Below are positions 16,583-24,442 of a DNA stretch of 64,000 bases, piece by piece. Each line of letters begins with the position of its first letter. Position 1 is the stretch's first letter. The notes under the pieces are model-generated. The model was not told where the DNA came from. It did no database searches and saw only the letters and a program-made list of their open reading frames with translations. Origin of the DNA: Dasania phycosphaerae (GTDB lineage Bacteria; Pseudomonadota; Gammaproteobacteria; Pseudomonadales; Dasaniaceae); NCBI RefSeq assembly GCF_026891035.1, contig NZ_JAPTGG010000016.1, positions 1-64,000 on the forward strand, written 5' to 3'. Made by a program: the position numbers and the translations under genes.

Positions 16583-16951
16583 ATGGATTTACAACAGGAA
16601 ATCAACGAGCTGTTGCCCTTAAGGTTGAATGCCGAACCTTCAATTTTCAGGGGGTGCTCGCTTTCGGAGCTGATGCTGCTGGTCACGGTAGGCGGCATCG
16701 TCCTAGTGCCTGGCAGTGTGATTGTGTGCGGACTATTTGGTTATCTGATGATGGGTGTGGGCATCGGCTTGCTGTTGGTTATTGCCTGGGTTGTTATTGG
16801 TGCAACGGTCTTGCAAAAGCTAAAGCGGGGCAAGCCTCTGGGGTTTTATCAGTTGCGATTGCGTCTATGGCTAGAAGACCTTCACCTGCTGCGTTCTTCG
16901 TTTATACGACAAAGCCATATTTGGGATGTTGGCAGGAGAGTAAATCGATGA
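16583..16951 (+). CDS. Conjugative transfer protein, TIGR03750-like
   Basis: 122 residues starting three bases after the previous stop. The N-terminal LPLRLNAEPSIFRGCSLSEL is followed by two membrane helices (about 31-70) and a basic C-terminus with FYQLRLRLWLEDL. This resembles VirB3/TraL-like inner-membrane proteins that work with the VirB4-type ATPase, and the position matches TIGR03750. It overlaps the next gene by four bases (ATGA). Confidence 0.8.
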   Translation: MDLQQEINELLPLRLNAEPSIFRGCSLSELMLLVTVGGIVLVPGSVIVCGLFGYLMMGVGIGLLLVIAWVVIGATVLQKLKRGKPLGFYQLRLRLWLEDLHLLRSSFIRQSHIWDVGRRVNR

Positions 16952-17634
16952 AAATATCGATGCCTTTAAGAAACAATCAGGCACGCCAGCGGCTATTAGC
17001 CACCTGCGATCATATTCGTACGTTACGTATCGCGGTTATGTGCCTAATCATTACTGTGGTTGCTCTATGGTGGCGTAATGGCGTCTTGCAGGAGATGCGG
17101 CGACTTTATATTCCGCCTGACCTGACTCAGGGCATGGTTACTCATTTTGATGAAGTGCCTGCACCACTGGTTTATACCTTTGCATACTACATTTTCCAGC
17201 AGTTAAACCGCTGGCCCAGTGATGGCGAGAAAGATTACCCCAAGCAGATATATACGCTGCAAGGTTTTTTGACGCCGGGATGCCGGTCAGCATTAGAGGC
17301 TGATATGAATGCCAAGCATGGCTTGGGAGAACTGCGCCAGCGGGTTCGCTCGGTACAGGAAATCTTGGGGCAGTCTTATACCCGTCAACGTGTTGAGATG
17401 GAAACGGATAGTGCCTGGAAAACCTGGCTGGATGTCAATCTCGTGGAGTCGATTGGCGGCCACCCAGTTAAGGATGTCTTGCTGCGTTACCCCCTGCGTA
17501 TTGTTCGCTTTGATGTCGATAAGGAGGTTAATCCCTGGGGTTTGGCATTGGCTTGCAATGAAGCGATGCGCCCGGTTCTGCTACAAAATAATGAACTTGG
17601 AAAGCCCTTTCAGCGACCAGGATATGAATTATGA
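16948..17634 (+). CDS. ICE transfer protein, TIGR03746-like (PFL_4703 type)
   Basis: 228 residues from the ATG at 16948 with GGAGAG seven bases upstream; the longer frame upstream is a shadow of two genes. One N-terminal membrane helix (about 27-45) precedes a periplasmic domain with YIPPDLTQG, YTFAYYIFQQLNRWP and FLTPGC. Topology and position fit a TraE/VirB8-like component of the type IV channel, as in TIGR03746. It overlaps the following gene by four bases. Confidence 0.8.
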   Translation: MKISMPLRNNQARQRLLATCDHIRTLRIAVMCLIITVVALWWRNGVLQEMRRLYIPPDLTQGMVTHFDEVPAPLVYTFAYYIFQQLNRWPSDGEKDYPKQIYTLQGFLTPGCRSALEADMNAKHGLGELRQRVRSVQEILGQSYTRQRVEMETDSAWKTWLDVNLVESIGGHPVKDVLLRYPLRIVRFDVDKEVNPWGLALACNEAMRPVLLQNNELGKPFQRPGYEL

Positions 17635-18500
17635 AAAGCTATGCACATTGGTTGTTTGGTCGATGGCTGTTTAGTCTCGCGTTAGGCTTGGTCGCTGTTA
17701 CGGCAGCAGCTGATACGCCAGAGCGTGTACTGTGGGACAAACGCCCCATCAATGTTCAACTTCAAATTGGCCATGAACGACTTATTCATTTTCCCGATGA
17801 GATGCGTTATTGGCTCCCCGATAGCATTAAGCACAAAGTCACGGTGCTTGCGGCTAACGGCGTTTTATATATCAAGGCGCTGGAGTCTTTTCCGCGTAGC
17901 CGTATCCGTATCCAGGGGTTGAGCGATCAGCAGGTTTTCTTACTGGACGTCATAGCTGGCGATGTCGCAACCGGCGGTGATGAGCTGATAGTGATAACGC
18001 AGGAAAGCGTTAGGAACCTTAGTAAGGAAAGCACTTCGTACAAAAACACGGAAGACTGGCGCATTCGGCTGACACGGTATGCTGCGAAGCAATTATATGC
18101 GCCGGAGCGTTTAGCGGGTAGCGATAGTGCCATTAAACGTATTGCGCTTGAATTATCGAGCCCTGTGCCATTAATTCGCGGCGAGCTAGTTGAAACTGTG
18201 CCGATAGCGTCATGGCGGGGTAATGGCTTGACGGTGACTGCCGTTAAGGTTCGTAACCTTTCTATGCAACCACTACAGCTACGGTTTAATAACACTAACG
18301 CGCTACCTACATTAAATCTAACTGATCGCCTTAGGGGAGATTGGTTAACGGCGACAGTACAGCATAGTTATTTGGGATTAGCAGGTAGTGAAAGCGATAC
18401 AACAACTTTATACCTCGTCTCCAATCAATCCTTTCTTGAAAGCTTAAAGCTGATTCCTTCAAATACAAAGCAACAAAGTGGGGAGCAGCACGATGGCTGA
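17631..18500 (+). CDS. ICE transfer protein, TIGR03749-like (PFL_4704 type)
   Basis: 289 residues with a signal peptide (about 1-27, ending TAAADT). The conserved start of the mature part is PERVLWDKRPINVQL, IGHERLIHFPDEM and VTVLAANGVLYIKA. This TraK/VirB9-like sequence would form part of the outer-membrane core of the conjugation channel; TIGR03749 is the matching family. It overlaps the upstream gene by four bases and the next gene by eight. Confidence 0.8.
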   Translation: MKSYAHWLFGRWLFSLALGLVAVTAAADTPERVLWDKRPINVQLQIGHERLIHFPDEMRYWLPDSIKHKVTVLAANGVLYIKALESFPRSRIRIQGLSDQQVFLLDVIAGDVATGGDELIVITQESVRNLSKESTSYKNTEDWRIRLTRYAAKQLYAPERLAGSDSAIKRIALELSSPVPLIRGELVETVPIASWRGNGLTVTAVKVRNLSMQPLQLRFNNTNALPTLNLTDRLRGDWLTATVQHSYLGLAGSESDTTTLYLVSNQSFLESLKLIPSNTKQQSGEQHDG

Positions 18501-19851
18501 AAAGCGTATGAACCCCTTACTCATTGGTGGCGTGTTACTCGCTATTGGCTGTTTGTCATTAGTGATGTGTGCTGAGCAGAAAGAAAGTTTTCAGCCTGTT
18601 GAACAAATGCCGGGGTACGATCCTGGAGCTAAACCGCAGGACGGTGATACTCAAACCGACACCATTAAAGCACTGCAAGCTTATGCCCGTGAGGCGGTAC
18701 AAAAGGCCGATAGGCTAAACGCATCAACCAATAAGAGCATGGGCAAAGTGTTGGAGAATCAGCAAAAAGTTTCAAAGCTGGAAGCAGCTAATAAGCAGGC
18801 ACAGGAAGCAGTGAATGAAACCAAGGTGTCCATAAATGTATTGCAGCAGAACCTCAGCGAGTTAAAAGGTGAATTAGCTGATTGGCAAAAAGAAAAAACG
18901 CACAATGATATCGGGAAATTGAATCGGGATGGGCTGCCAATCGGTTTTGGTTTTGACGGTCAGAACGTGATTCCGGTTAATCCTGATCAGGGAGTCTGGT
19001 ATAACCCCATCGATTATGGTGAGCCTGAAATTAACGATGGTAAGAATGGTCGATTCACCGGCTTGCTGCCTCGCTTGCCTGATACGACTCAAGTGAATCA
19101 TAAGGCTCAGGATTCCCAGAAAGAAAAGCAGATTATTGTGGAGCCTATTTATACGTTGCCCAAAGATGCCACTTTGACGGATGGGCTGGCGTTGACGGCT
19201 TTAATTGGCCGCATTCCGGTGGAAGGGCAGACGCCCGATCCTTATCCGATAAAAATCTACATTGGCAAAGAAAACCTTTTAGCTAATGGCCATGATATGC
19301 CAGAGGTCGAAGGAATGATTTTCAGTGGGCTGGGGTTTGGTGACTGGAATCTTTCTTGTGTCAGCGCCCGCTTAACATCGGCCACCTTTATCTTTGAGGA
19401 TGGTTCTATCGTCAACCATAGTAGTCAGGGGAAACCTTTGGGTTATATCTCTGACCCAAGTGGTGTGCCCTGCGTCGCGGGACGTTTTGTTACCAACGCC
19501 CCATTATTTATTACTCAACGTGTTGGTCTGGCTGGATTAGGTGCGGCTGGCTCTGCCTATGCTGAAGCGCAACAGCAGCACCAAACATCGTCCCTAACGG
19601 GGTCAACCACAAGCACTGTTGTAGGCAATATTAATAAATTGGTAGCCGGTGAAGCGGTGCAGTCAGCCACCGATGAAGTGAGTCGTTGGTTATTGGCTCG
19701 ACAAAAACAAAGTTTTGATGCGGTAGTGGTTAATCCTGGAGCAGCGATATCTGTCCATTTGGATCGCAGTTTGCCACTGGATAAAAATTCAATTGCAAGG
19801 AGGGTACGTTATGCGAAAGATGATTCTCATAGTAACCGTGATTTGGATTAA
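18493..19851 (+). CDS. ICE transfer protein, TIGR03752-like (PFL_4705 type), TraB/VirB10-like
   Basis: 452 residues from the ATG at 18493 (GGGAG at 18481-18485). One membrane helix (about 9-28), then a Pro-rich stretch, a long coiled coil (about 60-135) and a C-terminal beta-rich domain with GRIPVEGQTPDPYPIKIYIG, NLSCVSARLTSATFIFEDGS and VAGRFVTNAPLF. Helix, coiled coil and C-terminal barrel are the TraB/VirB10 layout: a protein that spans the envelope and links inner and outer parts of the channel. It overlaps the start of the lipoprotein gene by about 40 bases. Confidence 0.82.
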   Translation: MAEKRMNPLLIGGVLLAIGCLSLVMCAEQKESFQPVEQMPGYDPGAKPQDGDTQTDTIKALQAYAREAVQKADRLNASTNKSMGKVLENQQKVSKLEAANKQAQEAVNETKVSINVLQQNLSELKGELADWQKEKTHNDIGKLNRDGLPIGFGFDGQNVIPVNPDQGVWYNPIDYGEPEINDGKNGRFTGLLPRLPDTTQVNHKAQDSQKEKQIIVEPIYTLPKDATLTDGLALTALIGRIPVEGQTPDPYPIKIYIGKENLLANGHDMPEVEGMIFSGLGFGDWNLSCVSARLTSATFIFEDGSIVNHSSQGKPLGYISDPSGVPCVAGRFVTNAPLFITQRVGLAGLGAAGSAYAEAQQQHQTSSLTGSTTSTVVGNINKLVAGEAVQSATDEVSRWLLARQKQSFDAVVVNPGAAISVHLDRSLPLDKNSIARRVRYAKDDSHSNRDLD

Positions 19852-20167
19852 CTGCGGGATTTTGTCGGCTTGTTCAACATCCAAAGCGAAAGTATTTGGC
19901 AGCGATATGCCGTCGATGAAGACCATACACGATAATAAATTTCATAAAACTGATGATGTGAAGCTGGAAAAACCTGGCCGACTGGCCAGCGATAAAGAAG
20001 AAAAGGTACAGGGCGAGTTTATGTGGCTGCCAAATCCAACCTTGAGCATGTATGTCTTCAAACATCTGACACCAGCAGGCCATCCAGTGCCTGGTTACAG
20101 CACATTTTTTAGACTGTATACAAAGAACCATATTGCCGCTCCGGGTGAACAAGAAGGGTGGGAATAG
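19811..20167 (+). CDS. Conjugative transfer lipoprotein, TIGR03751-like (TraV/VirB7-like)
   Basis: 118 residues from the ATG at 19811 with a near-perfect AAGGAGGG six bases upstream, which decides the start. The signal peptide ends in a lipobox, GILSAC at about residues 16-21, so the mature protein should be lipidated at that Cys. C-terminal motif FMWLPNPTLSMYVFKHL, then PVPGYSTFF, as in TIGR03751. It would anchor the outer-membrane core of the channel. It lies within the TraB-like to ATPase junction of the operon. Confidence 0.85.
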   Translation: MRKMILIVTVIWINCGILSACSTSKAKVFGSDMPSMKTIHDNKFHKTDDVKLEKPGRLASDKEEKVQGEFMWLPNPTLSMYVFKHLTPAGHPVPGYSTFFRLYTKNHIAAPGEQEGWE

Positions 20168-20169
20168 CA

Positions 20170-22890
20170 ATGATATTTAAACCATCAAAAAACACATCAA
20201 GGGTTACTGATAGTGATGTCGATAAGCTCTATCGTCGCCCGGTCTCCCTGGGCGACTGGTTGCCTTGGGTGGATTATGACGAGGTCTCCGAAACTTTCAC
20301 TCTCGAAGATGGATATAGCGCTGCCGCGATGTTTGAAATTACCGGTGTATCCACCGAGGCACGTTCGGACAATTTTCTGCAAGAAGTACAGGCTAATATT
20401 CAAACCTGTATTAATCACACCATCCCGGCACATGACAATCCCTTTGTGTTGCAGTGCTTTGTTTCGGATGAAGATTCACTTTCAGTATTGTCTCGGTCAC
20501 TTGATGCCTATGTTGAAAAGTATTGCAGGCAGACCGATGAACATCGCCTTCTGGCGAAAAATTTTGTAGCGCGTATGCAACGGCATTTTAAGCGTATGAC
20601 ACGCAATACAGGGCTTTTTGAAGATACCACGGTAACTGGCGGTAATTGGCGAGGCAAAGTGCGCCGGGTGCGAGTCTTTCTTTTTCGTCGACGTGAGGTC
20701 AGCGACAACGAGAATATTGATCCCGTTACGGAGATTAATCAGGTCGCTGAGCGTTTTATCACGCAGATGATGGCAAGCGGCATAGGCACCCGTCGTTGTG
20801 ATGACTGTGATCTCTACGCCTGGTTGCTGCGTTGGTTTAACCCTAAGGCGGACGTGGTTCAAGGTGATCTCGATGCCTTGATCGAGTTACTTTCCTTGCC
20901 AGAAAAAAAGGATCAGGCATTTAGTCACGACTTATCCGAATTATTATTCCTGACACAGCCAGAGTCTGATAAGCAACACGGTGTTTGGTGGTTTGACGAT
21001 ATGCCACACCGAGCTATTACCGTTGATGCGTTGAGGCGTAAACCATTACCCGGTCACTTTACCGGCGAACGACAGGTTGGCGATAATTTATATGCGTTAT
21101 TCGATAAGCTGCCTGAGGGCAGTATTCTTTCCATATGCCTGACGCTGCAACCGCAGGACTTAGTAGAAAACCATGTGGTGCAAGTACTCAATGCCGCAAA
21201 GGGCGAAACCGCCGAGGCGATGGCCGCTGAGCAGGATGCTAAAGAAGCGCTGAAATGGATGTCCCATGGTGACTATCTGCTGCCTACCGTCATAACGCTT
21301 TTTACTCGTGGTGACTCACTCGCTGATCTGCAAAAGAAAACCAATGAAGCGAATGCGTTGTTATTAGCTAATGGTTTGCATCCCATTCGAGAAAAGGACG
21401 AGTTGTTGCCGCTAGATACCTATATTCGGCAGCTGCCGATGAACTATGAACCGATACGGGAGAAGATCAACCGTAAAAGCCGTCTCGTGTTTTCCAGTGA
21501 TCTGGCTAGATTATTACCCTTCTATGGTCGCAGTCGGGGCACTGGACACCCTGGTATGGTGTTTTTTAATCGCGGTGGTGAGCCGCTAACTTTTGATCCA
21601 CTCAATAAATTGGATAGAGCCAAGAACGCATTTGGTTTGGTGCTGGGGCCTCCGGGTTCGGGTAAGTCCGCTTTGATGGTGTACGTACTCTTGCAGGTTG
21701 TCGCGATTTACGGTGCGCGTATTTACATCATTGAAAAAGGTGGCTCATTTAAGCTGTTTGGTGATTATTGCAAATACTTTGGTTTGAGCGTCAATCAGGT
21801 AACCCTTCACCCAAAAGAGGATGTGAGTTTGCCGCCTTTTGCGGATGCCTATGAAATGCTCAAGCGAGAAATTGCGCAACAAGCTTCCTTTGATGAAGAG
21901 CCATCAGCTTATGAAGAGCAATCATTAGATGCTTCGGATAGCAGTGATGATGACGAAGAGCGTGATTTATTGGGCGAAATGGAGCTGAAAGCCCGGATAA
22001 TGATTACCGGCGGCGATAGCAAGGAAGAAGCACTCATGACTCGGGCGGATCGGTTGACGATTAGAAAAGCGATCATTATCGCTGCAGAAGATAAGCAGGC
22101 GACTGGCAGCCAGGAAATTGTATTAACTGAGGATGTAGTTAGCGCAATGAATAAATTGGCGTTGGACGAGTCCAGCACACCCAAGCGCCGAGAACGCGCC
22201 CAAGACATGGCGGATGCGATGGCTCTGTATTGCTCCGGCACTGCCGGACACTTTTTTAATCGTGCGGGTAAGGCCTGGCCAGAGGCCGATGTCACCATTA
22301 TGGAAATGGGGCTGTTAGCTAATGAGGGCTACGAAGATCAGCTCGCATTGGGTTTTATGGGATTAATGAATCAAATCAATGGCGTCGTGGAAAGGGAGCA
22401 GTACGATCATCGTCCCACCTTTGTGTTGGGTGATGAAGCACATTTGATTACCACGAATCCGTTACTCTCCATTTTCTTAGTCAAGATTGTAAAAATGTGG
22501 CGCAAGCTCGGTGCTTGGTTGTGGTTGGCTACACAAAATCTGGAAGATTTTCCTGACGCTGCCAAAAAACTGCTCAGCATGTTTGAGTGGTGGATCGCTA
22601 TGGTTTGCCCGAAAGAGGAGATTGAACAAATCTCCCGCTTCAAAGACTTGACGGAAGAACAAAAGGGTATGCTACGCGCAGCCAGAAAAGAACCGGGAAA
22701 TTATACCGAAGGTGTAGTTCTTTCAGATAATCTTCAATGTCTTTTCAGAAATGTACCGCCACCCTTAGCATTGGCGCTGGCCATGACGGAAAAACATGAA
22801 AAACAACAGCGCGCTGAGATTATGAAATCCCAGCATTGCTCTGAATTGGAGGCAGTATTTGCATTAGCAAACGCATTGGAAGATAAATAA
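20170..22890 (+). CDS. Conjugative transfer ATPase, TraC/VirB4 family (TIGR03744-like)
   Basis: 906 residues from the ATG at 20170 (GGTGGGAA upstream). The N-terminal domain begins RRPVSLGDWLPWVDYDE. The C-terminal motor has Walker A VLGPPGSGKSALMVY (about 492) and Walker B FVLGDEAHLI (about 752), then MWRKLGAWLWLATQNLEDF. It powers pilus assembly and substrate transfer at the inner membrane. An acidic insert (EQSLDASDSSDDDEERD, about 580-600) looks like a flexible linker. It is the last transfer gene in the window: the downstream genes normally found here (DsbC-like, TIGR03755-03757, TraG) are absent, replaced by metal-resistance genes ending only ten bases away on the other strand. Confidence 0.88.
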   Translation: MIFKPSKNTSRVTDSDVDKLYRRPVSLGDWLPWVDYDEVSETFTLEDGYSAAAMFEITGVSTEARSDNFLQEVQANIQTCINHTIPAHDNPFVLQCFVSDEDSLSVLSRSLDAYVEKYCRQTDEHRLLAKNFVARMQRHFKRMTRNTGLFEDTTVTGGNWRGKVRRVRVFLFRRREVSDNENIDPVTEINQVAERFITQMMASGIGTRRCDDCDLYAWLLRWFNPKADVVQGDLDALIELLSLPEKKDQAFSHDLSELLFLTQPESDKQHGVWWFDDMPHRAITVDALRRKPLPGHFTGERQVGDNLYALFDKLPEGSILSICLTLQPQDLVENHVVQVLNAAKGETAEAMAAEQDAKEALKWMSHGDYLLPTVITLFTRGDSLADLQKKTNEANALLLANGLHPIREKDELLPLDTYIRQLPMNYEPIREKINRKSRLVFSSDLARLLPFYGRSRGTGHPGMVFFNRGGEPLTFDPLNKLDRAKNAFGLVLGPPGSGKSALMVYVLLQVVAIYGARIYIIEKGGSFKLFGDYCKYFGLSVNQVTLHPKEDVSLPPFADAYEMLKREIAQQASFDEEPSAYEEQSLDASDSSDDDEERDLLGEMELKARIMITGGDSKEEALMTRADRLTIRKAIIIAAEDKQATGSQEIVLTEDVVSAMNKLALDESSTPKRRERAQDMADAMALYCSGTAGHFFNRAGKAWPEADVTIMEMGLLANEGYEDQLALGFMGLMNQINGVVEREQYDHRPTFVLGDEAHLITTNPLLSIFLVKIVKMWRKLGAWLWLATQNLEDFPDAAKKLLSMFEWWIAMVCPKEEIEQISRFKDLTEEQKGMLRAARKEPGNYTEGVVLSDNLQCLFRNVPPPLALALAMTEKHEKQQRAEIMKSQHCSELEAVFALANALEDK

Positions 22891-22900
22891 AGTTAATTGA

Positions 22901-23782
22901 TTATTTGTCTCGACATGTCTCGTTTGGAAACTCCAATTCTATTGTTGTATGCGATAAGTCATAGGGAATTAGCAGTGTTGCTATCTCATCCTTTATTTTG
23001 GTCTGAACTAAAGGGTCAATAGAGTTGTTAAGGGTAAGGTGAGCGGTTAAAACATTGTTATTGCCATCAAGTGACCAGAGATGAATATGATGAACATCAC
23101 TGATATAGGTTAATGATTTCAGATCATTTATAATTTTTAGCCGGACTGTCTTATCAGGTGTTGCCTGTAGAAAAATTCGAATGGTTGTAACAAGATTCTT
23201 CACCACATTAATTAAAATAAACAAGGTGAAGCCGATTGATAATACTGGATCCAAAATGGGGAGATCAACGAATAGTAGAATGACTGCGACAATGAGGACT
23301 GCGAACCAGCCAAGCACATCTTCAAGTAAATGCCAATTTAGAATGCGCTCATTTAATGATTTTCCTGCACTTAATTTATAAGCTGCAAAGCCGTTGACTA
23401 AAACTCCGAAGATGGCCAGTGCTATCATCCCTTCAGCAAGTGGCATTTGTGGGTTGAATAATCGTGGCAGGGCTTCGCTCAATACCCAAATTGAGCCACC
23501 AACAAGTACTGCGCCATTAATTAGTGCGCTCAGCAATGAAAACCGTTGATAGCCATAGCTGAAGCTTTCATCGGCAGATTTGTCAGATACTTTGTTAAGC
23601 AGCCACGCGAGCCCAATGGACAAGCTATCACCAAGATCGTGAACGGCGTCAGCCATGATGGCTGTACTGTTGGTCAGCCAGCCGCCGATAAACTCGATAA
23701 TGGTAAAGCCGACATTGAGGAAGAAGGCCCAGCCAATACGTTTAGAGGAATCATTGTTGTCGCCGTGGACGTGATTGTGCAT
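22901..23782 (-). CDS. czcD: Cation diffusion facilitator (CzcD-like)
   Basis: 293 residues with six membrane helices. The His-rich start MHNHVHGD, AVHDLGDS (H48/D52 metal site in helix 2) and HLLEDVLG in helix 5 form the tetrahedral zinc site of CDF proteins. The C-terminal cytoplasmic domain has ISDVHHIHLWSLDGN. It would export Zn, Co or Cd from cytoplasm to periplasm in exchange for protons. It is the last gene of the minus-strand czc set and ends ten bases from the stop of the convergent transfer ATPase gene. Confidence 0.9.
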   Translation of the reverse strand: MHNHVHGDNNDSSKRIGWAFFLNVGFTIIEFIGGWLTNSTAIMADAVHDLGDSLSIGLAWLLNKVSDKSADESFSYGYQRFSLLSALINGAVLVGGSIWVLSEALPRLFNPQMPLAEGMIALAIFGVLVNGFAAYKLSAGKSLNERILNWHLLEDVLGWFAVLIVAVILLFVDLPILDPVLSIGFTLFILINVVKNLVTTIRIFLQATPDKTVRLKIINDLKSLTYISDVHHIHLWSLDGNNNVLTAHLTLNNSIDPLVQTKIKDEIATLLIPYDLSHTTIELEFPNETCRDK

Positions 23783-23784
23783 GG

Positions 23785-23967
23785 TTAGCCTTCCGCTTTC
23801 ATTTTTTCAAGATAGTTGGCGAGTTGTTTCTTGGCGTCTTCTTTAGTTGGGAATGGCCCTAAATTTTCTCCGCCTCTCGTTAAAAAATACCATTGACTAT
23901 TTATATAATTAACTCGATGTGTTCTGAATTGAACTCTCGTTAAAGAATCCTCTTTGCGTTGCATCAT
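23785..23967 (-). CDS. Small DUF6316-like protein
   Basis: 60 residues: a basic start, then YINSQWYFLTRGGENLGPF and TKEDAKKQLANYLEKM. The aromatic strand plus helix pattern resembles DUF6316, a family of small gammaproteobacterial proteins. It lies two bases upstream of the czcD start, so the two are likely co-transcribed. Function unknown; a link with metal resistance is by position only. Confidence 0.65.
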   Translation of the reverse strand: MMQRKEDSLTRVQFRTHRVNYINSQWYFLTRGGENLGPFPTKEDAKKQLANYLEKMKAEG

Positions 23968-24030
23968 TAGGTCCTCAAAATGCTAACCCATGAAATAAAA
24001 CATGTTCTCATGGGTTAGTTATCCTTGACT

Positions 24031-24351
24031 TTAATTATCCGGGCCGCCAATCGGTAATGCTTGCTCTATGGGGCTAACATAAACCCAGCCGGAGATGTTA
24101 GGCCCAATTCTTCCCGTGGTACGAATAATTCCAGTGACGTCATCGACTTGTGAATCTTCGCAGACCAATGAAATTCGAACCTCAGAAATAATGACTCCTG
24201 CATCAGTAGAATACGTTTGTTCGGATTCATTAAGTGGCTTTAAGGTCCCTTTAACATCGAGCAGGGTTATATTTTTATAGCCGGCATCACGTAGAGCTTC
24301 GACGACGATGGCAGAACGGACATGGTGTATAAATGCTTTGATTTGTTTCAT
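24031..24351 (-). CDS. PII-like signalling protein of the czc cluster
   Basis: 106 residues of the PII/ferredoxin-like fold: MKQIKAFIHHVRSAIVVEALRDAGYKN at the N-terminus and a C-terminal VDDVTGIIRTTGRIGPN-GWVYVSPIE, reminiscent of the nucleotide-binding loop of GlnB-type proteins. The T-loop is short (TYSTDAGVIISE). PII-like proteins are often encoded next to czcA-type pumps, where they are thought to sense ligands or metals rather than nitrogen. It lies downstream of czcA and is one of two PII-like genes in this window (see 45412-45750). Confidence 0.78.
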   Translation of the reverse strand: MKQIKAFIHHVRSAIVVEALRDAGYKNITLLDVKGTLKPLNESEQTYSTDAGVIISEVRISLVCEDSQVDDVTGIIRTTGRIGPNISGWVYVSPIEQALPIGGPDN

Positions 24352-24442
24352 GATGTTACTCCATGGTTTAAACAGTACTTTGTAATTGAACAGTTGATCT
24401 GGCCATAGAAGAAAAAATCTCCTATGGCCAGGCTATTAATCG

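Noticed and set aside
16489..16947. A 381-residue frame covering the TIGR03746-like gene
   Set aside because: The first 153 codons are out-of-frame translation of the two preceding transfer genes; the ATG at 16948 has a good ribosome site.
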